Below are positions 35,591 through 45,800 of a stretch of DNA of 64,000 bases, one piece after another. The position numbers and the translations under genes were made by a program. Numbering within the stretch: the stretch's first letter is position 1; each line of letters starts with the position of its first letter. The notes beneath the pieces were generated by a model. The model had not been told where the DNA came from, made no database searches, and was given only the letters and a program-made list of their open reading frames with translations. This DNA is from Actinoalloteichus caeruleus DSM 43889 (GTDB lineage Bacteria > Actinomycetota > Actinomycetes > Mycobacteriales > Pseudonocardiaceae): positions 558,001-622,000 of the forward strand of contig NZ_AUBJ02000001.1 of assembly GCF_000429185.2 (NCBI RefSeq), in the 5' to 3' direction.

Positions 35591-36166
35591 CTAACGCCCC
35601 GCTCTCCGGTGGTAGTCGGCCGCCAGCAGCCCGAACAGGAGGTCGTCGGCCCATTCGTCGCGGACCCGGGTGTTGGCCCGCCGTAGCCCTTCCCGTTCGA
35701 ATCCGAGGCGGTCGAGCAGCCGGGCGGAGGCGTCGTTGCGGGGGTCGCATTCGGCTGACACCCGGTGCAGGCAGCGGTCGACGAACAGGTGCTCCAGCAT
35801 GCGACCGACGGCCTCGGTGGCGTAGCCGCGACCGTGGTGGGGCGCGGCGAGGGTGAAGCCGAGGTCGGCCTGCATCCCGTTCTCGTGCAGGTTCACGCCG
35901 AGGTCGCCGATCAGGGCGCCGTCCAGGGAGATGGCGTAGGGGAACCAGCCGGGCCGGTCGGGGGCGTCGTGCCGGTAGCGGGCGATGGTCTCCGCCGCCC
36001 GTTCGACGGTCAGCGGTGTCTCCCAGGCCTGGTAGCGGGCGATGGCCGGGTCCGAGCGGTACGCGGCGAGCGCCGCCGCGTCCCCTGGCTGGAACCGCCG
36101 GAGGACCAGGCGCGGGCTGACCAGCCACGGCCCCGTCCGCTGGCTGGGAAGTTCCGACGGGGTCAC
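35591..36166 (-). CDS. nocD: GNAT acetyltransferase (NocD-like)
   Basis: A 191-residue GCN5-type N-acetyltransferase (RimJ/RimL-like). Seen: LRRFQPGDAAALAAYRSDP at the start, the acetyl-CoA motif HHGRGYATEAVGRML near residue 115, and NDASARLLDRLGFEREG near 150. It starts 7 bases after the nat stop and closes the minus-strand unit nocA-nocB-nat-nocD. A GNAT is known in the nocardicin cluster, but it has no assigned step in the pathway. It might modify the product for self-protection, which is an inference. The symbol is by position and family. Confidence 0.7.
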   Translation of the reverse strand: MTPSELPSQRTGPWLVSPRLVLRRFQPGDAAALAAYRSDPAIARYQAWETPLTVERAAETIARYRHDAPDRPGWFPYAISLDGALIGDLGVNLHENGMQADLGFTLAAPHHGRGYATEAVGRMLEHLFVDRCLHRVSAECDPRNDASARLLDRLGFEREGLRRANTRVRDEWADDLLFGLLAADYHRRAGR

Positions 36167-36173
36167 GGCCTCC

Positions 36174-37094
36174 TCACCCCCGCTTGCGCAGCACGTAGCA
36201 CTGGAACAGCGCGTGCCCGGACGGGGTGGCCGCGCTCCGCTGGAGTACCTCCAGCCCCGACATCTCGCACCACGGCGCGCTGATGAGGATCGGGGTGTGG
36301 CCGAGCAGGACGACGAGCCCGCCGTCCCGGCACGCGCTCACCGCCGCCGCCATCAGCTCGTGGGCCTGCGCCGTGCCCACGACGAACGCGTTCAGGTGGC
36401 GGCAGATCACCAGGTCGGCGGTGCCCGGGGGAACGGCCGGTCTGATGCTGTCGCCGCAGTGGGTCTCGTCCACCCGGGACCGCGCGTAGGCGGCCATCTG
36501 GGGGCTGAGGTCCTGGCCGATCGTGCGGGTCCCGGGAACCCGTCGTTGGACGGCCTGGAGGAACGCCCCGGTCGAGCAGGCGGCGTCGTAGGCGACGCCG
36601 CCCCGGAACCCGAGTTCGACGAGCCGGTCCGGCACGGAGTCGCGCAGCACCGACTCGGCGTGGTCGAGTTCGCGGGCGAACTCCTCGGTGAGTTCCCAGC
36701 CGTCCGGGTCGAACTCGGCCGCCGCGTCGCGGACCCGGTCGCCGAGCTGGGCGAAGGGGTAGTACAGCTCGGCTCCCGGGTCGGCCACGGCCGCCGCGAA
36801 CAGCGCCGTCCGCTCGGCCTCGTCCACCGGCCGGTGGAACACGGCGACGTGGTCCTCGGCGACCTGTTCCCGCTCCACCACCCCCAGCAGCATGTCCGCC
36901 TGGACCAGGCAACCCTTGAGGCGTTCGGCGGGTTCCCCGTCCCGGTCGGGGCCGGGGTAGGCGGCCTCGGTCTTGCGGCCGACCAGCCGCAGCCCGGACA
37001 CCTGGAGGTAGAACAGGTCGTACGGTTTGCCCTCGGCGTAGGTCTCGACGACGCGCTCCGGTGCGCGTTCCGCCGCTCCCGTCAGTGTGATCAC
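36174..37094 (-). CDS. nat: Nat: SAM-dependent 3-amino-3-carboxypropyltransferase
   Basis: A 306-residue enzyme with a methyltransferase-like SAM fold. It transfers the 3-amino-3-carboxypropyl group of SAM, not the methyl, to the phenol of nocardicin G-type intermediates to form isonocardicin. Seen: a long N-terminal region including VVETYAEGKPYDLFYLQ, the SAM motif YDAACSTGAFLQAV (about residue 170), then TIGQDLSPQMAAYA and DLVICRHLNAF. Length and motifs agree with the Nocardia uniformis enzyme (about 300 residues). Its GTG overlaps the nocB stop (GTGA), so it is coupled to the peptide synthetases. This gene distinguishes a nocardicin pathway from other Hpg peptides. Confidence 0.85.
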   Translation of the reverse strand: MITLTGAAERAPERVVETYAEGKPYDLFYLQVSGLRLVGRKTEAAYPGPDRDGEPAERLKGCLVQADMLLGVVEREQVAEDHVAVFHRPVDEAERTALFAAAVADPGAELYYPFAQLGDRVRDAAAEFDPDGWELTEEFARELDHAESVLRDSVPDRLVELGFRGGVAYDAACSTGAFLQAVQRRVPGTRTIGQDLSPQMAAYARSRVDETHCGDSIRPAVPPGTADLVICRHLNAFVVGTAQAHELMAAAVSACRDGGLVVLLGHTPILISAPWCEMSGLEVLQRSAATPSGHALFQCYVLRKRG

Positions 37095-40000
37095 CGGGAT
37101 CCCTCCAGTGCGTCGCGGATGGCCGTGGCCGTGCCGCGCAGGTGGTCGTCGTCGAACAGCAACTCGTGCCGGCCGGGTACCGAGGTCACGACCAGGCCGG
37201 GGAACAGGGCGCGGTCCCAGCCGCGCGGCCGGGTCGCGGCGGGGTCCTCCCCGCCGGCCACTAGTAGGGCCACCCGGTCCGGGTAGGCGGGTTGCGGGTA
37301 CCGGGAGGCCAGGTCGCCGTTGTGCTCCAACTCCCCTGCGAGGTCGACGCCCTCCGGGGAGTCGGCGTCCACGCCCAGCTCGGCCAACCGCTCCCGGATG
37401 CCGTCCCGCGCGTCACCGGCCGGGGTGACGGCGTTCAGGTTGTGGCTGTCGATGAGGAGCAGGTCGGTGACCGCGTCGCCGTGGGCCCGCATCTGCCGGG
37501 CCATCTCCAACGCGACCACCCCGCCGAAGGACCACCCGCCGAGGTGGAAGGGGCCTTCGGGTTCGAGGGTGCGCACCCACTCGACGTAGCGGGTGGCCAT
37601 GTCGGCGAGGGTGGCGAACCGGTTGCCGGGTTGGCCGAACCGGGGGTCGGAGATGACGTGCAGCCGCCATTCCGGCAGCAGCGGGGCCAGCCCGTGGTAG
37701 GGCAGGGCCAGGCCCTCCCCGGGGTGCACCAGGAACAACGCGCCGCCGGTGGCGTCGGGGTTGAGGGTCTGGACGTGGCGGGACCCCGAACCGGCCACCG
37801 GTGCCAGCAGCTGTTCGGCAAGGCCGGCGACGGTGCCGGCCTTGAGGATCTGGGGGACGTCGCAGCGCACGCCCTCGGGCAGGTTCTCCCGCAGCACCCG
37901 CAGCAGCCGCACCACCAGCAGGGAATGTCCGCCGAGGTCGAAGAAGTCGTCGTGGGCGCCGATCCCGGTGACGCCCAGCACCTCCTCCCAGCAGCGGGCG
38001 ATGAGCACTTCCAGTTCGGTGGACGGCGGGCGGGACGCCTCGGCCACCGCCGTCGACGCACCGGCACCGGCCAGGTCGGCGAGGCGACGCTGGTCGACCT
38101 TGCCGTTGGCGGTCAGCGGCAGCTCGTCGAGCACGGAGATCCCACCGACCATCCAGTCGGGCAGCCGCTGGCCCAACCACCGGCGCAGCTCGCCGGGGTC
38201 CACCTCGGCGTCGGCTCGGGGAACGGCGAAGATGACCAGGGTGCCCTGGTGGGCGACGGTGACGGCCTGCCGGACGGCCGGGTGCGCCTCGGCGGTGCGG
38301 TCGACCTCGGCGGGTTCGACGCGGTGCCCGCGCACCTTCACCTGGCGGTCCTGCCGGCCGAGGAACTCCAGCTCCCCGGTGGGCAGCCACCGCGCCCGGT
38401 CGCCGGTGCGGTAGAGCCGGCCGTCCCCGAAGGGGTTCGCGGGGAAGGCGCGGGTGGTCAACTCCTCGTCGCCCAGGTACCCCGCGCCCACGGCGATCCC
38501 AGCGATGGCCAGTTCGCCGGCGCAGCCGGGCGGCACCTCCCGCAGGTGGGCGTCGACGACGTGCGCGGTGGTGCCGGCGATGGCGCGCCCGATCGGCACG
38601 CGGTCGCCCCGCCCGTCCTCCGCGACGCAGGTGTGGTGGGTGACGCTGATGGACGCCTCGGTCGGCCCGTAGGCCTGGTGCAACCGGGCCCCGAGCCCCG
38701 AGTCGTGGAACGCGCGGACCAGGGCGGGGGTGACGGCCTCGCCGCCGGAGAGGACGTGCCGCAGCCCGGAGCAGTCGACGGCCTTGGGGCCGTCGAGGAA
38801 CGCGGCCAGCAGGGTCGGGAGGAAGTGCGCGACCGACACCCGTTCGGCGACGACCAGTTCCGCGAGCCGGTCGGTGTCCAACACGGCCTCGGGCGGGGCG
38901 ACCACCACGGTTCCACCGTGGGCCAGCGGGAAGAACACCTCCCACAGCGCGATGTCGAAGGCCGTTCCTGCGGTGGCCAGCACCCGGGGCGGCTCCTCGG
39001 TGGGGAAGGCCGTGCCCGACCAGAGCACCCGGTTCACCAGGCCGGCCTGGGGCACCAGGACTCCCTTGGGGGTGCCGGTGGAGCCGGAGGTGTAGACGAC
39101 GGCGGCGTCCCGGTCCGGGTCGGTCGCCCGGGGCGGGGACGGGGGTTCCTCGCTCGCCTCGGTGAGGGTGCCGTCGGGGTGGACGACGGGCCACGCGGCG
39201 AACCCGGCCGGGTCCAGGTCGGTCAGGACCGCCGCCAGGCCCGCGTCGGCGGCGATGGTCCGGCGCCGGGCCGCCGGGTGGTCGGGGTCGAGCAGCACCG
39301 GCACCGCGCCGTGCTGGCGCAGTGCCAGCAGCGCGGTGACGAAGGCCGTCGACCGCCCCAGGCAGACACCGACGAGCTGCCCGCGTTCCACGCCGGCCGC
39401 CGCGATCCGGTCGGCGAGGGCGGTGGTGCGGGCACCCAGCTCGGCGTGGGTGAGGACCGCGCCGTCGGTCACGACGGCCGGTGCGTCCGGAGTGGTCTCC
39501 CGGTGCGGGACGACCAGGTCGAGCAGGGACGTGGCCCCGGGCCGCCCCGAGGTGGCGGTGGGGGTGGCGTTCCAGCTCGCGACGAGGGCGCGGTCGGCCT
39601 CGGGCAGCACGTCGAGTTCCCGCAGCCGCGCGTCGGGGCGGCGGCACAGCTGCTCCATGAGCAGCTGGAAGGTGGCGATCAGCCGGTCCACCTCGGCCGA
39701 GGTGAAGTGGGTGGTGTCGTAGTTGAAGTGGAAGGCGAGCTTCTCCAGGGGGAGCACGATCAGGCCGATGGGGTACTCGGTCTTCTCCTGGGCGTGCAGG
39801 TCGATGACCTGGATGCTCAGCTCGTCGTCACCGGGGAGGTTGTCCTCGGGGTAGTTCTCGAAGGCCACCAGGCTGTCGAACACGTGCCCGCCCGACAGCT
39901 TGGTCCCCCCGGCCCAGGACTTGATCTGGGCGAGCGGCACGTGGCCCTGGGCGGCGGTGGTGGCCAGGTCGCCGTGGATGGCGGACAGCAGCTCGGTGAC

Positions 40001-42856
40001 GGTCCGGTCCGGGTCGAGCCGGATGCGCAGCGGGATCGTGTTGATGAACAACCCGACCATGTGCTCGGACCCGGCCAGTTCGGGTGGCCGGCCGGCGATG
40101 GTGAGGCCGTGCACCACGTCCTCCGCCCCGCTCCGCAACGCCAGCAGCATGCTCCACGCGGCCTGGGTGATCGCGTTCGACGTGACGCCGTAGTCGCGGG
40201 AGGCCTCGGCCACCAGCGCGGTCAGTGACTCGCTGAACTCGTGGACGACGGTGTGGAACAGGCCCTCCTGGTCGGCGGGGGCCTCGGAGAACGGGGTGGG
40301 GGCCAGGTCGGCCAGGTACTCCCGCCAGAAGCGTTCCGCGCCGTCGCCCCGGGCCGTCTTGGCCCGGATCCAGCCGACGTAGTCGCGGTAGGGGCGGCAT
40401 GGACTGAGCTGGGGTTCGCGGCCGTGCGCCAGCTCCTCGTAGATCCGGAACATGTCGCCCCAGATCAGCGACAGGCACCAGCCGTCGAGCAGGATGTGGT
40501 GGTGGCTCCACAGCAGGTAGTGGCTGCCGGTGCCGCGCCGGACCAGGGTGAGCCGGTACAGCGGGCAGGTGTCCAGGCCCAGGCCCGTCTCCCGGTCGTT
40601 GACCAGCAGGCGCTCCAACAGGCCGGCGTGTTCCTCCGGGGCGTGGGTGGTCCAGTCGAGCACCGTCCACGGCGGTTCCACATCGGAGCGCACGTACTGG
40701 AGGGGTTCGGTCAGCTCCTCCCAGACGAACCCGGTGCGCAGGATCTCGTAGCGGTCGGCGACCCGCCGCCAGGCCTCCCGCAGCGCGTCCTCGTCGACCT
40801 CGCCGACCAGTTCCAGCACGTTCTGGTTGAAGTAGGCGTCGGAGTCCGGCCAGTACAGGCCCCGGAACAACATGCCCGCCTGCATGGGGGCCAGCGGGTA
40901 GACGTCGACGACACCGGGCCGGGAGCGCACCGCGTCCAGCTGGTCCTGGTCGATCCCGGCGAACAGCGCGTCCTCACCGGGTTCGGCCATGGGCTGCTCG
41001 ACGGCGGGGGCGTCCGAGGCCCGGTCCGCCGAGGCGGCCATCGCGCGGACGGTGCGGTCGGCGAAGATGTGCGCGACCTCCAACCCGATGCCCTGCCGTT
41101 GGGCGCGGGCGGCCAGCCGCATGCTGGAGACCGAGTCCCCGCCCGAGCGGAAGAAGTCGTCGTCGACACCGGGTTCCCCGCCACCGACCAGTTCGGCCCA
41201 CAGGCTGGCGATGGCCCGCTCGGTGGGCGTCTCGGGCGGGGCCGAGGTCCGCTGCCCGGCGGTCGTCTCGGGCAGGGCGGCCCGGTCGACCTTGCCGGAG
41301 TTCGTCAGCGGCAGGGCGTCCAACCACACCAGCTCCCCGGGGACCTGGTAGGCGGGCAGCGCGGCGGTCAGCCCCGCCAGCACCCGCGCCGACGCCCGCG
41401 CCGGTCCGCCTCCCGCGTCGGGGTGACCGGAGACGAAGGCGACCAGCCGGCGGGAGGCCTCCCCGCCGCGCAGCACCACGGCGGCCTGCCGAACCAGGTC
41501 GGACTCCAGCAGGGCCGCCTCGATCTCACCCAGCTCGATGCGGTAGCCGCGCAGCTTCACCTGGCCGTCCCGGCGGCCCAGGTACTCCACGACGCCGTCC
41601 GGTCCGAACCGGGCCCGGTCCCCGGTGCGGTAGAGGCGGTCACCGGGACCCCCGAAGGGGTCGGGCACGAACCGCTCGGCGGTGAGACCCGGCCGGCCGA
41701 GGTAGCCGACCGCCACCGCCTGCCCGCCGATGCACAGCTCGCCCTCCGCGCCCACCGGCAGCGGGTTCAGGTCCTCGTCGAGGACGTGGACGCGGGTGTT
41801 GTCGACCGGGGTGCCGATGGGCACGAACGGCCGGTCGTCGTCGGCCCGCACCGGCCAGTGGGTGACGTCGATGGTGGCCTCGGTGGGGCCGTAGAGGTTG
41901 TGCAGGGCGCAGTGCGGGAGCCGCCGGGTGAACTCGGCGGCGACCGGTTTGGGCAGGGCCTCGCCGCTGGAGATCGCCACCCGGAGCGACCCGGCCCGCT
42001 CGACGTCGGCCACGTCGAGGAACGCGGGCACCAGCGACGGCACGAAGTGCAGCATGGTCACGGCCTCGTCCCGGACCAGGCGCACCATCGCCGTGGCGTC
42101 CCGCCGCGCCGGCTCGGGAGTGATGACCAGTCGTGCGCCGCTGATCAGCGGCAACAACTGCTCCCACACCGAGACGTCGAAGCTGAACGAGGTCTTGTGC
42201 AGGACGACGTCGTCGGGTCCGACGTCGTACCGGTCGCGCATCCACAACAGGCGGTTGACCAGGCCGCGGTGGTTCACCGCGACGCCCTTGGGCCGGCCGG
42301 TGGACCCGGACGTGTAGATGACGTAGGCGAGCAGGTCGGCGCCGGGGAAGTCGACCTGGGCGCCGCCGCCCTCACCGGACCAGCCGTCCGAGCACACCAG
42401 GGTCGGCCCCCCGTAGCCCAGCCCGTCGAGGCGGTCGGTGGTGTCGGTGACGAGAGCGGCCGCGCCGGCGTCGCCGAGCAGGAACCCCAGGCGCTGGGCG
42501 GGAAGCTCCGGGTCCAGCGGGAGGTAGGCGGCACCCGAGTACAGCACGCCGAGGACGGCGGTGATCCGCTCGTGCGAGGGGGGCAGGGCGATGGCCACCA
42601 CGTCGCCGGGACGCACCCCCAGCCCGGCCAGCCGCGCCGCCACCCCGCCGGCCGCCGCGTCCAGTTCGGCGTAGGTGACCGTGCGGCCCTCGAAGGTGAC
42701 GGCGGGCCGCGCACCGTGTTCGGCCGCCCGCTGCCGCACGAGCTCGTGGATGCCCACCTCGGTGGGGAAGGCGCGGACCGTGTCGTTCCACTCGGCCACT
42801 CTCGCTGCGGTGTCGTCGGCGTCGTCGGCGAACAGGTCGCTCACGCGCAGGGTCAC
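37091..42856 (-). CDS. nocB: NocB: two-module NRPS with beta-lactam-forming C domain and TE
   Basis: A 1921-residue peptide synthetase; the known NocB has about 1925. Order: A4 (30-530; YTSGSTGRPKG near 177), T4 (Ser about 573), C5 (640-1080), A5 (1110-1580; YTSGSTGTPKG near 1255), T5 (Ser 1645), TE (1690-1921; Ser 1776 in GWSFGG, with DSHN and GRHELLF). A4 pocket residues read D-V-W-H-x-S-L-I-D, a serine code. A5 reads D-I-W-H-L-G-A-I-S, like A1 and A3 of NocA, so Hpg. C5 carries H785-H786-H787 in HHHILLDGW. The extra first His aligns with NocB His790, shown to be needed for closing the beta-lactam from seryl peptide. The TE then epimerises and releases the product. The GTG at 42856 overlaps the nocA stop. 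Confidence 0.9.
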   Translation of the reverse strand: MTLRVSDLFADDADDTAARVAEWNDTVRAFPTEVGIHELVRQRAAEHGARPAVTFEGRTVTYAELDAAAGGVAARLAGLGVRPGDVVAIALPPSHERITAVLGVLYSGAAYLPLDPELPAQRLGFLLGDAGAAALVTDTTDRLDGLGYGGPTLVCSDGWSGEGGGAQVDFPGADLLAYVIYTSGSTGRPKGVAVNHRGLVNRLLWMRDRYDVGPDDVVLHKTSFSFDVSVWEQLLPLISGARLVITPEPARRDATAMVRLVRDEAVTMLHFVPSLVPAFLDVADVERAGSLRVAISSGEALPKPVAAEFTRRLPHCALHNLYGPTEATIDVTHWPVRADDDRPFVPIGTPVDNTRVHVLDEDLNPLPVGAEGELCIGGQAVAVGYLGRPGLTAERFVPDPFGGPGDRLYRTGDRARFGPDGVVEYLGRRDGQVKLRGYRIELGEIEAALLESDLVRQAAVVLRGGEASRRLVAFVSGHPDAGGGPARASARVLAGLTAALPAYQVPGELVWLDALPLTNSGKVDRAALPETTAGQRTSAPPETPTERAIASLWAELVGGGEPGVDDDFFRSGGDSVSSMRLAARAQRQGIGLEVAHIFADRTVRAMAASADRASDAPAVEQPMAEPGEDALFAGIDQDQLDAVRSRPGVVDVYPLAPMQAGMLFRGLYWPDSDAYFNQNVLELVGEVDEDALREAWRRVADRYEILRTGFVWEELTEPLQYVRSDVEPPWTVLDWTTHAPEEHAGLLERLLVNDRETGLGLDTCPLYRLTLVRRGTGSHYLLWSHHHILLDGWCLSLIWGDMFRIYEELAHGREPQLSPCRPYRDYVGWIRAKTARGDGAERFWREYLADLAPTPFSEAPADQEGLFHTVVHEFSESLTALVAEASRDYGVTSNAITQAAWSMLLALRSGAEDVVHGLTIAGRPPELAGSEHMVGLFINTIPLRIRLDPDRTVTELLSAIHGDLATTAAQGHVPLAQIKSWAGGTKLSGGHVFDSLVAFENYPEDNLPGDDELSIQVIDLHAQEKTEYPIGLIVLPLEKLAFHFNYDTTHFTSAEVDRLIATFQLLMEQLCRRPDARLRELDVLPEADRALVASWNATPTATSGRPGATSLLDLVVPHRETTPDAPAVVTDGAVLTHAELGARTTALADRIAAAGVERGQLVGVCLGRSTAFVTALLALRQHGAVPVLLDPDHPAARRRTIAADAGLAAVLTDLDPAGFAAWPVVHPDGTLTEASEEPPSPPRATDPDRDAAVVYTSGSTGTPKGVLVPQAGLVNRVLWSGTAFPTEEPPRVLATAGTAFDIALWEVFFPLAHGGTVVVAPPEAVLDTDRLAELVVAERVSVAHFLPTLLAAFLDGPKAVDCSGLRHVLSGGEAVTPALVRAFHDSGLGARLHQAYGPTEASISVTHHTCVAEDGRGDRVPIGRAIAGTTAHVVDAHLREVPPGCAGELAIAGIAVGAGYLGDEELTTRAFPANPFGDGRLYRTGDRARWLPTGELEFLGRQDRQVKVRGHRVEPAEVDRTAEAHPAVRQAVTVAHQGTLVIFAVPRADAEVDPGELRRWLGQRLPDWMVGGISVLDELPLTANGKVDQRRLADLAGAGASTAVAEASRPPSTELEVLIARCWEEVLGVTGIGAHDDFFDLGGHSLLVVRLLRVLRENLPEGVRCDVPQILKAGTVAGLAEQLLAPVAGSGSRHVQTLNPDATGGALFLVHPGEGLALPYHGLAPLLPEWRLHVISDPRFGQPGNRFATLADMATRYVEWVRTLEPEGPFHLGGWSFGGVVALEMARQMRAHGDAVTDLLLIDSHNLNAVTPAGDARDGIRERLAELGVDADSPEGVDLAGELEHNGDLASRYPQPAYPDRVALLVAGGEDPAATRPRGWDRALFPGLVVTSVPGRHELLFDDDHLRGTATAIRDALEGSR

Positions 42857-45800
42857 GGGTTCTCTCCTCCGTCAGGGTCGCCGCCGCGGGCGATCCGCTC
42901 CAGCAGGCGGGCCAGGTGGCGGACCAGTCCGGTCGCCTCGGCCGGGGTCAGCGCGTGGGGCTGGTAGGTCAGTTCGAAGGTCAGCCGGTCTCCCGGCAGG
43001 ACGGTCAGGGACACGGCGAACTCGGTGCTCTCCACGGCGCGGACGACCCGCAGCGCCCCGTGCCCGCCGAGGGGCTGCCCGGTGCGGTCGCCCGGGTAGT
43101 TCTCGAACACCACGATCGAGTCGAACAGCGCGTCACCGGCGCCCGCCCAGGTGCGGATGCGGCCGAGCGGGTGCGCGGCGTGCTCGTAGGTCTCGACCAG
43201 GTTCCGCTGGACCTGGCGGAACAGCGCGGGCAGCTCGGCGTCCTCCGCGAACCGCACCCGCAGGGGCAGCGTGTTCAGGCACAGCCCGACGAGCCGTTCC
43301 GACCGGGGGATCTCGTCGGGCCGCAGGGACATCACGACCCCGAACAGCAGGTCCCGGCTCGCGCAGCGCTGTCCCAACAGCAGCGACCACGCGGCCAGCA
43401 CCACCGAGTGCAGGGTGGCCCGGCCGCGTTCCGCCACCCGGGTCAGGGACCGGGTCGCCTCCCGGGACATCTCGGCGGTGACCAGGGTCGCCGTTCCCGC
43501 GCCCTGGGCGCCGGCACGCCCGATCCTGGTGGGTTGGGCGCCGGCCAGCGCCTCCCGCCAGAAGCGGGCCCCGGCCTCCTCGTCCCGGGTGGCCAGCCAC
43601 CCGAGGTAGGCGTCGTAGCCGGGTCGGGCGGGCGGTGCCCAGGCACGGCCGTTCGCCTCGGCCTCGTAGGCGGAGGCGACGTCGGCGAGCACCAACGGCA
43701 GGCTCCACCCGTCGAGCAGGATGTGGTGGTGGCTCCACAGCAGCCAGCGGCCGGCGCGGCCCCCGTCGATCCAGTGCCAGCGCTGCTGGCCGGGCGTGGA
43801 CAGGTCGAAGGGTTCGGCCCGGTCGGCGTCCAGCACGGTGCCCGGCCCGGCTCCCGGTAGGGCGTGGAGACGCCAGTCCACGGGCGGCGGGGGCCCGATG
43901 ACCTGCACGGGTTCGTCCAGGCCCGCGCTGGCGAACGCCGCGCGGAACACGTCGGTGTGGTCGACCACCCGTTGCCAGGCAGCCCGCAGCACGGCCTGGT
44001 CGACGTCGCCGTCCACCGCGAACAGGAGCTGCGTGTGGTAGGCGGTTGACCCGGGCCGGGCCAGGTGCCAGGCCAACATGCCCTGCTGCGCCGGTGCCAG
44101 TGGCAGGAGCGCCCGGGTTCCGGGGCGGGTGGTCAGGACGGCGCGCAGGTCCTCGACCGGCAGGGCGACGGCCGGGAAGTCGGCGGGGACGGCGGCGACG
44201 CCGACCGGTCCGTCCAGCGCCGACACCAGGTCGAGCAGCGCCGCCAGCAGCTCCTCCGCCAGCGACCGGACCGTCGCCGGCGTGAACCGGCCCGGGTCGT
44301 GGAACCACTCGGTCCACAGACCGCGGTCGTCCAGGCCGGACACCAGCTCCAGGCCGGGGGGCACGGCGTGCTCTGGGGCGGCGTCGTCCCCGACGGTCTG
44401 CCGTTCCGCCCTGGTGAACAGCCCCGCGCCGCGCGGTCCGGTCGTGGAACCGAGGTGGTTGACGACCAGCTCCGGTTCGGGTTCGGCGCCGGCGCGCAGG
44501 AGTCCGTAGCCGACGCCCTCGTCCGGGACGCCGGCCAGCGTCTCGCGCACGTGGCGCAGCGTCTCCAGGGGGTCGTCGGTGTGGACGTCGAAGGCCACCG
44601 GGTGCACGCTGGTGAGCCACCCGACCGTCCCGGTCAGGTCGGGCCAGCCCGGTGGCCCGGACCGTCCGTGCGTCTCGCGGAGCACCGCCACCCGGGGTTC
44701 CCCGGTCCACCGGGCGACGACACGCGCCAGGGCCGCCAGCAGGATCTCGTCCACCCGTAGCCGGTGTCGGGTGGCCGCCGCGAGCAGTGCCCCGCTGGCC
44801 GTCGGGGGCAGGGCGACCCGCAGCGGGGTGCCGCTGGCTTCCTCGGCGCCCTGTCCCGGTGCGGAGGGCAGGCCGGGCAGGCCGGGCAGGTCGGCCAGGG
44901 TCCGGCGCCAGTGCTCGCGTTGGGCGGGGGTGTCCACGCTGGTGACGAGGGCGGGGCGCAGGCGGGCGAGGTCCTCGAACGACGTCGGCGGCGTGGGCAG
45001 GGTGACCGGTTCGCCTCGGGCCACCTGCCGGTAGGCGGTGTCCAGGTCGGAGAGCACGGTCTCCCAGGAGGCGTGGTCCACCGCCAGGTGGTGGGCCACC
45101 AGCAGGACGGCCTGTCGGCCGTCCACGCCCTCACCGACGAGGGCGGCCAGGGTGGGGCCGTCCTCGACGTTCATCGCCGTGTGCACCGGGCCGGCCAGTT
45201 CCGTGATGGTGCGCGGTCCGATCGGGACGTCGGCCCGCACCACCAGCGCCAGTTCGTCGGAGGGTGGGGCGAGCACGCCGTGGTCCTGCCAGCGTCCCTC
45301 CGCCCACACCGCGCGCAGCCGGAACGCGTCGTGGTGGGCCGCGACGGCCCGCAACGCCGCCAGCAGCAGCGCCGGGTCGACCGGCTCGGCCGGTTCCGCC
45401 AGCACCGCCTGGTTGAGGTGCCCGGTGTGGCGGGGGAGGCCGGCGAGGAACCGGCGTTGGGCCGGGGTCAGCCACAACCGGCCAGCCCCGGGCGGCGGTG
45501 CCGCCGGGACGGCGGCGGTGGCGGCGGATGGCAGCGGCACGGCGCTGGCGGCCAGCTCGGCCAGTGACGCCGTCCGCAACACCTGGGACAGGTCCACCCG
45601 CCAGCCGGCGGCGCGGGCCCGGGCCACCACCCGGATCGCGCTCACCGAGTCCCCGCCGAGGTCGAAGAAGTTGGCGTCCCGGCTGATCACCGCCTCGGCG
45701 GTCCCGGGCAGGACCCGCGCCCAGATGGCCGCGAGGTCCCGTTCGGGCGCGGTCTCCGCCCCGTCCACCACGGCCGTGGTGGACGCGGTGGTGGACGCCG

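Noticed and set aside
40241-42967. A 908-codon open frame on the plus strand opposite nocB, and similar long frames opposite nocA
   Set aside because: They lie antisense to clear synthetase domains and arise from third-position GC bias. Their sequences are Gly/Arg/Val-rich and match no family.
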